A stretch of DNA of 20,283 nucleotides from JAVVRI01 sp036654795 (lineage in GTDB: Bacteria; Bacteroidota; Bacteroidia; Bacteroidales; Tannerellaceae): the NCBI GenBank assembly GCA_036654795.1, contig JAVVRI010000033.1:1-20283 (forward strand). The letters are read 5' to 3'. Position 1 is the stretch's first letter; each line of letters begins with the position of its first letter. The translations under genes and the position numbers were made by a program. Below are positions 8,171 to 13,502 of the stretch, in pieces. The notes beneath the pieces were generated by a model that was given only the letters and a program-made list of their open reading frames with translations, ran no database searches and was not told the DNA's origin.

Positions 8171-8206
8171 CTTGTCTAATACCTTGTCTAATATCTTGTC
8201 TCCTAT
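8171..8206. repeat. Three tandem 12-bp repeats just upstream of atpD
   Basis: Plus-strand copies are CTTGTCTAATAC (8171-8182), CTTGTCTAATAT (8183-8194) and the decayed CTTGTCTCCTAT (8195-8206). On the coding strand this reads as repeated TATTAGACAAG ending at AAGG, about 8 nt before the atpD ATG, so the repeat nearest the gene contains the probable ribosome site. Confidence 0.85.
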
Positions 8207-8340
8207 AGTTAGACACTGCAATATTACTGATTTTGGAAGTTGCATGTGCAGTTGTGTCGTTTTTTTATCTTTTTTGCACTCAGTTAAACCTTCCGCTTTC
8301 CTACTTAATATAGATAAATAGACCAATTGATTATTATAAA

Positions 8341-8360
8341 TGTCGAATTTAGTCGAATCT
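8341..8360. repeat. 10-bp tandem duplication
   Basis: TGTCGAATTT is followed directly by AGTCGAATCT, with eight of ten bases identical. It is a small direct repeat of unknown meaning in the atpD upstream region. Confidence 0.6.
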
Positions 8361-8388
8361 TTTTTTGTATTATAGGATGCCGCAAAAT

Positions 8389-8423
8389 GGGGGGGTAAGA
8401 GGGGGAGAGGAAGAGGAGTAGGG
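8389..8423 (+). other. G-rich purine tract, possible G-quadruplex
   Basis: The plus strand has a run of seven G, then TAAGA, five G, a purine stretch, and GGG. The run of seven could serve as two G-triplets, giving four runs in total but with one long loop of about 15 nt. On the atp sense strand this is a C/T tract, so any quadruplex would form on the template strand. Confidence 0.4.
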
Positions 8424-8562
8424 AAATGTGTTGCTTTGTTAAAAGTAAAGGCTTTCGGCACAATGCTTTCCACCTAAAGTCACGGAATCTTGTAATACAT
8501 TCGTTCGAACTATTAGTCCTTTCTATACCAATGTTTAGATCAAAGCATTACTCTAATTATGC

Positions 8563-8650
8563 TTTTGGGCTAGCTCGTAATCTATTTTGAGCCGGCTCAA
8601 AATAGATTACGAGCAGGGTGAAAATCAATTTTGAGCTAGCTCAAAAGTAT
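8563..8650. repeat. Four-copy 22-bp tandem array of dyads
   Basis: Units begin at 8563, 8585, 8607 and 8629. The 18-bp cores are TTTTGGGCTAGCTCGTAA, TTTTGAGCCGGCTCAAAA, TTACGAGCAGGGTGAAAA and TTTTGAGCTAGCTCAAAA. Copies 2 and 4 are perfect palindromes differing only at the central two bases; copy 1 matches copy 4 at 15 of 18 positions; copy 3 is the most decayed (12 of the 16 non-central positions). Dyad centres fall at 8571.5, 8593.5, 8615.5 and 8637.5, exactly 22 bp apart, about two helical turns. This looks like an operator or iteron-type array, or a local expansion of a dispersed repeat; which one is not decided by sequence. Confidence 0.8.
8573..8614. repeat. Perfect 42-bp palindrome
   Basis: Two 21-bp arms meet at 8593/8594 with no spacer and no mismatch: the left arm starts GCTCGTAATC, the right arm ends GATTACGAGC, and the centre is GAGCCGGCTC. 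It spans copies 1-3 of the 22-bp array. No U tract follows on the minus strand, so it is not a standard intrinsic terminator, though it could fold in RNA or extrude as a cruciform (inference). Confidence 0.95.
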
Positions 8651-8675
8651 AATAGTATATAGGAAACAGGGCAAA
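8642..8675 (-). promoter_or_regulatory. Candidate promoter for the ATP synthase operon
   Basis: On the minus strand a TTTG box (8675-8672) is followed after 22 nt by TACTTTTG (8649-8642), a full match to TAnnTTTG. The spacer is slightly longer than the usual 19-21 nt. The -7 box overlaps the right arm of the last 18-bp dyad, and transcription would start inside that dyad. No better match was seen closer to atpD. Confidence 0.45.
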
Positions 8676-8700
8676 AACATCCGATCTTTTCATTAATTGC

Positions 8701-9918
8701 TTAACGTAATAATTGCTTTACTGCCTTATTGTCGCCGTCATTGGGCGCAGGCGTTAGGTTGAGCAAACGTGCAATGAGCAGATACAAGTTTACGTTTGCC
8801 ATAACGGGTACTGTGGCCTGTCGTTTGAAGGAGGGACCGGCTGCGTAAAAAATAGCTTCCATTTCCGGCGCAAAGTTATCGTAACCATGCGTGCCACCGT
8901 TATGGAGGGACGATGACGATACGGGGCGGAACTGAATGTAAGTACCTACATCAGGCATCACAACCAAATCTCCAATCCGGGGATTGCTGCCGTAAACATA
9001 CTTCTCAGGTATCTCATTTTTCTTCCAAGCAGTCACGCGGGGCACTCGTTGCAAGATGGCGTAGGCACTATCGGTATAGCTTGCCTTTGGATAGAGCAAG
9101 GTGGGGACGCCATCGAATATGTAGTCAAAGCTGTCGCGCGGCAGATAATCATTCAGATTCACTAAGTTCTCAGGCAAATAAGTGGCCATGCCATGATCTG
9201 ATAAGACAATAAAATCAATTTGGTTGAATATATCTAGTTTGCGGGCTTCGGTGAAGAAATGGTTGAGTACACCATCCAGTTCCTCTACTTTTTGCAATGT
9301 GGCGGACGAGTCCGGAGTGCAGCGATGGCCGATGGCATCTGGTTCCTCAATATACCACATGACTAAATGTGGACGATCCTCCTTCGGCAATTGGAGCCAA
9401 GCTATGACCGAGTCTGCCCGATCTATAAAGGAAACCATCTTGTCGAACTTTTTCCAAGTAGAAGGTTGCCCACCTTGTACTGCTGTCTCGCTTCCTACCC
9501 AGAAGAAGGAGGCGGTGCGTACACCCTGTTTCTCGGCTGTGTTCCAAATAGGTTCACCTCCGTAGAAGTTCGGATTCAACACTGCTTCATCATTTCCTAA
9601 TCTATAGATACTGTCCAGATCCGACGCGTAAAAGAAGTTGTTGATTAAGCCGTGATGATCCGGATGCAGTCCGGTTGCCATACTATAATGATTTGGAAAG
9701 GTTACGCTTGGAAAACATGGCCGAAAAGCTGAACGTACTCCCACGGATGCTAATGAATCTAATGTAGGTGTGTTTGCCCGTTCCGGATAGTCCGACCGAA
9801 ACCCGTCCATCGACAAGACTACAACGTAACGATTGGCTTGCTTTGATTTTGAAGTTAAACAGGACGAAAATAAAAAAAGCAACAAAGATAAAAAATGAAA
9901 CATATAAATTCTGTTCAT
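8701..9918 (-). CDS. Lipoprotein nucleotide pyrophosphatase/phosphodiesterase (alkaline phosphatase superfamily)
   Basis: This is an exported enzyme of the type I phosphodiesterase/NPP family, which cleaves phosphodiester or pyrophosphate bonds using two metal ions and a Thr nucleophile. The protein has 405 residues. The signal peptide (about 1-19) ends FLFSSC, so C20 is the probable lipidated residue. Visible metal ligands and active-site residues are D38 (VLSMDGFRSD), T73 in PSVTFPNHYSM, D194 and H198 (EEPDAIGHRC), D241-H242 (VLSDHGMA) and H344 (GGTHGYD); the set is complete compared with the Xanthomonas enzyme as I recall it. The residues after C20 are not acidic, so a surface-export signal is not evident. 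It is divergent from the TonB receptor gene. The natural substrate (nucleotides, lipid head groups or other) is unknown. Confidence 0.9.
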   Translation of the reverse strand: MNRIYMFHFLSLLLFLFSSCLTSKSKQANRYVVVLSMDGFRSDYPERANTPTLDSLASVGVRSAFRPCFPSVTFPNHYSMATGLHPDHHGLINNFFYASDLDSIYRLGNDEAVLNPNFYGGEPIWNTAEKQGVRTASFFWVGSETAVQGGQPSTWKKFDKMVSFIDRADSVIAWLQLPKEDRPHLVMWYIEEPDAIGHRCTPDSSATLQKVEELDGVLNHFFTEARKLDIFNQIDFIVLSDHGMATYLPENLVNLNDYLPRDSFDYIFDGVPTLLYPKASYTDSAYAILQRVPRVTAWKKNEIPEKYVYGSNPRIGDLVVMPDVGTYIQFRPVSSSSLHNGGTHGYDNFAPEMEAIFYAAGPSFKRQATVPVMANVNLYLLIARLLNLTPAPNDGDNKAVKQLLR

Positions 9919-9940
9919 AACAATAATTATTATACTTTTG
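9910..9940 (+). promoter_or_regulatory. Candidate promoter of the TonB-dependent receptor gene
   Basis: TCTG (9910-9913), 19 nt, then TACTTTTG (9933-9940). The -7 box matches the Bacteroides consensus fully and the upstream box three of four. It would give a leader of about 115 nt. It abuts, head to head, the -7 box of the divergent phosphodiesterase gene. Confidence 0.45.
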
Positions 9941-9948
9941 CAAAGATA
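9941..9948 (-). promoter_or_regulatory. Candidate -7 box of the phosphodiesterase gene
   Basis: Minus-strand TATCTTTG (9948-9941) matches TAnnTTTG and lies 23 nt upstream of the ATG at 9918, giving a leader of about 17 nt. No good TTG box is seen 19-21 nt further upstream, so it is a weaker call. Confidence 0.45.
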
Positions 9949-10039
9949 TAAAGATAACTAGAAAAGGACTCATAAGCAATAAAGTATTATTGAAATAAAA
10001 ATGAAATAGGATACTAATACTAAATTCACAAGCAAAAAT

Positions 10040-10047
10040 TACTTTTG
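10040..10047 (+). promoter_or_regulatory. Alternative -7 box close to the receptor start codon
   Basis: TACTTTTG matches TAnnTTTG and is 12 nt before the ATG at 10060. If used, the mRNA would be nearly leaderless. No TTG box is found at the right distance upstream, so the site at 9933-9940 may be the true one. Confidence 0.3.
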
Positions 10048-10059
10048 CATAAAATTCAT

Positions 10060-13000
10060 ATGGATATGATTAAACTTTTACAAACGTTTCTGGTTGTAGT
10101 AGCAATCTTGCTATCTAGCACAATGCAAATGCAAGCGCAGGTAACGACTGCCAGTATTTCAGGTAAAATAACTGATCAGCAGAACGAACCGTTGCCTGGA
10201 GCTGCGATCACAGCAGTACATCAACCAACTGGAACGGTATATAATACTGTTTCGCAAATGAACGGTAGCTACAACTTACCGAATATGCGTATTGGCGGAC
10301 CGTACCTCCTTGAAGCTACTTATGTAGGTTTTCATAAATACACCCAGCCAAACATCAGTCTGGAGTTGGGTGAGGAGCGAAACATGAACATTCGCATGCG
10401 GGAAAACAGTCAGGCATTGGATGAAATTGTTGTTGTGGCAGACAAAAACCCTCTTATCTCCGGTAATCGTACCGGCGCACAGGAAATTATCACTCGCGAA
10501 AAGATGGACAAATTGCCAACGATTAACCGTTCGTTGAGTGACTTTACTAAGTTGACCCCTATGAGTAGTGGTGGTAACTTTGGCGGCGTTTCTTACCGTT
10601 TTAATAACATAACGGTAGACGGTGCTTCTTTTAACAACTCCTTTGGTTTGTCGTCCTCATTGGGTGCTGCCGGAACGGAACCTATTTCGCTTGAAGCTAT
10701 TGAGCAGGTGCAGGTAATGATTGCGCCATACGACGTACGTAACGGTGGTTTTACAGGTGCCGGTATCAACTCTGTGACGAAATCAGGAACGAACGAATAC
10801 CATGCTTCGGCTTATATGTACACCAAAAGTCCTTCTATGATGGGCTACCGTGTAAAAGACGAAGTCCTTCCTGTTGCCGAATTTGCCAATCATCAATATG
10901 GTGTTAGCCTCTCCGGTCCGATCATTAAGAATAAGTTGTTTTTCTTTATCAATGGAGAGATGGATCGTCAAGAAACTCCTATATCCTATACTACTGCTAA
11001 CTCTGCGGTAAAGGCTAGCGATTTGCAGGATTTGTCTAACTTCGTTCAGGACAAATTGGGATATAACCCAGGAGCCTTTGATGTTGATAAAGCCAATGTT
11101 CAGGCAGACCGCATCACGGCTCGTTTGGATTGGAACATCAATCAGAAAAACGAATTAAGCGTAAAGTATTACTACTTGAAGTCCTTTAATAGTAATTCTC
11201 CCTCTTCTTCCGGCGCACCGACGAATGGACGTGGACCGAATGAGTATGCGATTCCTTTCTCTTCCTGCTTCTATCGCACGAACAATAATTTCAATATCTT
11301 TATGGCGGACTTGAACACGACAATTAATTCAAGAATGTCTAACTACCTAAAAGTGGGCTATTCCCGTCTGCGCGACTATCGCGACATGGATGGTGGTTAC
11401 TTCCCTCAGGTTGATATTTTGAATGGCGACAACCAGGCATACACGACGTTTGGCACAGAGGCTAACTCGTATAACAACCAGTTAAATACAGATATCTGGC
11501 AGATTCAGGATAACTTTGTAATGAATTTTGGCAAGCACCAGATTACGATTGGTACGCAAAGTGATTATCGTACGTTCCAGAATGGATTTGCACAGAACTA
11601 TCCCGGCTCATGGGTTTTTAACTCAATAGATGACTTTAAGTTCAACGTGGAGGCTACGCAGGATTATATGAAAGCACATGGCGGCAGTATTCAAGGCTTT
11701 GACATTCGCAAGTTCGACCCTACTAGCTACGGCTACAAAGCGGGTACTACCGGTATTACGAACTCGGCCAGTACGGGTTATAAATATTATGCTCAGAAAT
11801 ATGCCATTGGCAACGATTTTCCTTTTGCTGAAGTCAGTGTGTTACAGCTTGGTTTCTATGCACAAGATAAATGGACGCTGAGCGACAAGTTGAGCCTGAC
11901 GCTTGGTTTGCGCATTGACATTCCGATCTTTATGACCGATCTAGCCAAGAATCCGAATGTGGAAGCTGAAACCTATCGCGATGGCATCCGGATAGATGTA
12001 TCAAAGTATCCGAACACTAAGCCACGCTTTTCGCCACGCCTCGGATTCAACTATCGTCCTTTCGAAGACGCTTCGTTGCAGGTACGTGGTGGTACGGGTA
12101 TCTTCTCCGGTACGCCTCCTTACGTATGGTTAAGCAACCAGGCCGGAAATAATGGTATCTTGTTTGGTGACCTAAACTATTCCAAAGAAGATGAGAAAGC
12201 AAGTCTTGGTTTTACGGGAGATTTGAATACCTATAAGCCCGCCGAGGGTGCACCTACTCGTTCGGACATCGCTGTAACCGACCCGAATTTCAAGTATCCG
12301 ACTTTGTGGAAGAGTAATTTGGCTGTAGACTATAAGTTTGGAGACGGTTGGGTAGCCACCGTGGAGATGCTTCACTCCAAAGATCTGAATGGCATTTATC
12401 ATGATAATATTGGTATTTATAATACAGACAAGATCGTAAACGACGGTTCACCGATGGGCGGACGTCGCTTCTTCGATGGTTATTACAGCAATCAGCCAGG
12501 AAACAAGAAGGCAGCCAACCATGTGATCTTACTGCGTAACACGGATAAGGGGCATTCTTTCTACACAACTTTTCAGTTGCAGAAAAACTTTATGTCCGGT
12601 ATTTTGAAGGGCTTGTACCTGAATGGTTCCTACACTTTGGGTCGGGCTAAAGCTGTTACGGATGGTAGCTCTTCAGTGGCTACTTCTGCATGGAAGTATC
12701 GTGCTTCGCTCAATCCGAACGATCAGGAATTGAGCTATAGTTCGGGCTCATTTGACGGACGTTTGTTGCTTTCAGCTTCTTATACGGCTAATTGGAGCAA
12801 ATACACCTCTACCAACTTTGGTTTGATCTATCAGCGCTACCAGCCTTTCCGTTATTCCTATTGTTACAATGGAGATGCGAATGGAGACTCTCAGTCGTCT
12901 AACGACTTGATGTATATCCCCCGCGACTTCAACGACGTGAAGGACAATCTACTTCCGGGTAAGTTCAAAACTCAGCAAGATGCTTGGGTAGCCATGGACG

Positions 13001-13389
13001 CTTTCATTGCGCAAGATCCTTACTTGAGCGAGCATAGAGGGGAATATGCCGAACGTAACGGCGCCACCGTTCCGTATGCCAATCAGTTGGATTTAAGTGT
13101 TTCGCACGATTTCAACCTGTATCAGAAGAACGGTCGTAAACACACCTTGCGTCTGAGCTTCAATATTGCTAACTTCCTGAACTTGTTGAGCAAGAATTGG
13201 GGAGTACAGGAGACAACGGTATTAGGCAGACAGCAGTACCAGTTCCTAACAGTGAAGGAGAAACCTTCGGCAAAGAACAATTACCTAATGAAATACGAAA
13301 TGCGTCCTGATTTGAACGAGACATTTCAGGATGACAAAGACAAAGCATCTCGTTGGCAGATGCAGTTTGGTGTTAAATACATTTTCTGA
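10060..13389 (+). CDS. Oar-like TonB-dependent outer-membrane receptor
   Basis: This is a large TonB-energised outer-membrane transporter. From ATG 10060 it has 1109 residues. The signal peptide is at about 1-27 (LLQTFLVVVAILLSS to MQMQAQ). A carboxypeptidase-regulatory-like beta-sandwich domain follows (about 29-110, with SGKITDQQNEPLPGA and the DG-like turn MNGSYNLP). A TonB-box-like EIVVVA is at 122-127. The plug covers about 128-240 and a long beta-barrel runs to the end, which finishes in FGVKYIF with a C-terminal Phe as is usual for barrel proteins. No SusD-like partner lies next to it, so it fits the Oar-type group better than SusC. ATG 10066 (MIKLL) is an equally possible start; the upstream TTG at 10045 lies inside a promoter-like box. 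The ligand is unknown. Confidence 0.9.
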   Translation: MDMIKLLQTFLVVVAILLSSTMQMQAQVTTASISGKITDQQNEPLPGAAITAVHQPTGTVYNTVSQMNGSYNLPNMRIGGPYLLEATYVGFHKYTQPNISLELGEERNMNIRMRENSQALDEIVVVADKNPLISGNRTGAQEIITREKMDKLPTINRSLSDFTKLTPMSSGGNFGGVSYRFNNITVDGASFNNSFGLSSSLGAAGTEPISLEAIEQVQVMIAPYDVRNGGFTGAGINSVTKSGTNEYHASAYMYTKSPSMMGYRVKDEVLPVAEFANHQYGVSLSGPIIKNKLFFFINGEMDRQETPISYTTANSAVKASDLQDLSNFVQDKLGYNPGAFDVDKANVQADRITARLDWNINQKNELSVKYYYLKSFNSNSPSSSGAPTNGRGPNEYAIPFSSCFYRTNNNFNIFMADLNTTINSRMSNYLKVGYSRLRDYRDMDGGYFPQVDILNGDNQAYTTFGTEANSYNNQLNTDIWQIQDNFVMNFGKHQITIGTQSDYRTFQNGFAQNYPGSWVFNSIDDFKFNVEATQDYMKAHGGSIQGFDIRKFDPTSYGYKAGTTGITNSASTGYKYYAQKYAIGNDFPFAEVSVLQLGFYAQDKWTLSDKLSLTLGLRIDIPIFMTDLAKNPNVEAETYRDGIRIDVSKYPNTKPRFSPRLGFNYRPFEDASLQVRGGTGIFSGTPPYVWLSNQAGNNGILFGDLNYSKEDEKASLGFTGDLNTYKPAEGAPTRSDIAVTDPNFKYPTLWKSNLAVDYKFGDGWVATVEMLHSKDLNGIYHDNIGIYNTDKIVNDGSPMGGRRFFDGYYSNQPGNKKAANHVILLRNTDKGHSFYTTFQLQKNFMSGILKGLYLNGSYTLGRAKAVTDGSSSVATSAWKYRASLNPNDQELSYSSGSFDGRLLLSASYTANWSKYTSTNFGLIYQRYQPFRYSYCYNGDANGDSQSSNDLMYIPRDFNDVKDNLLPGKFKTQQDAWVAMDAFIAQDPYLSEHRGEYAERNGATVPYANQLDLSVSHDFNLYQKNGRKHTLRLSFNIANFLNLLSKNWGVQETTVLGRQQYQFLTVKEKPSAKNNYLMKYEMRPDLNETFQDDKDKASRWQMQFGVKYIF

Positions 13390-13419
13390 TTTGGGGTAAA
13401 ATAGGACTTATATTATACG

Positions 13420-13453
13420 CTGCCGGTTGAAAACAACCGGCAGTTGTTGTTTT
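13420..13453 (+). terminator. Strong intrinsic terminator after the receptor gene
   Basis: CTGCCGGTTG (13420-13429), loop AAAA, CAACCGGCAG (13434-13443), then TTGTTGTTTT. A perfect 10-bp G+C-rich stem with a tetraloop and a U-rich tail, 31 nt past the stop codon. Confidence 0.93.
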
Positions 13454-13477
13454 ATGCCGATGATTCTGCTATATTTG
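13447..13477 (+). promoter_or_regulatory. Promoter of the GH95-like glycosidase gene
   Basis: TTG (13447-13449), 20 nt, TATATTTG (13470-13477): a full Bacteroides-type match. Its upstream box lies in the U-rich tail of the preceding terminator. Transcription would start near 13483, about 20 nt before the ATG. Confidence 0.75.
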
Positions 13478-13502
13478 TGGAATAACAGGAAAAACACGAG
13501 AT

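Larger units (their letters stand above)
8163..8700. other. 538-bp gene-free region between atpD and the phosphodiesterase gene
   Basis: No believable gene lies here on either strand; the open frames are short, low-complexity and lack family features. From the phosphodiesterase end toward atpD it holds a candidate minus-strand promoter, a four-copy 22-bp dyad array with a 42-bp palindrome, a small 7-bp-stem hairpin (8542-8565), a G-rich tract, a 10-bp duplication and a threefold 12-bp repeat that runs into the atpD ribosome site. A leader of nearly 500 nt for the ATP synthase mRNA is possible (inference). Confidence 0.7.

Noticed and set aside
8021..8473. Open frame on the minus strand overlapping the atpD start
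   Set aside because: It is out of frame with atpD, low in complexity (proline/leucine-rich where it crosses the purine tract), has no family features and runs through the atpD leader repeats.
8563..8650. CRISPR array
   Set aside because: The 22-bp units are directly abutting, with no spacers of unique sequence, and there are no cas genes.
10045..10059. TTG at 10045 as the receptor start
   Set aside because: It lies inside a TACTTTTG promoter-like box, and ATG codons at 10060 and 10066 give a normal signal peptide.
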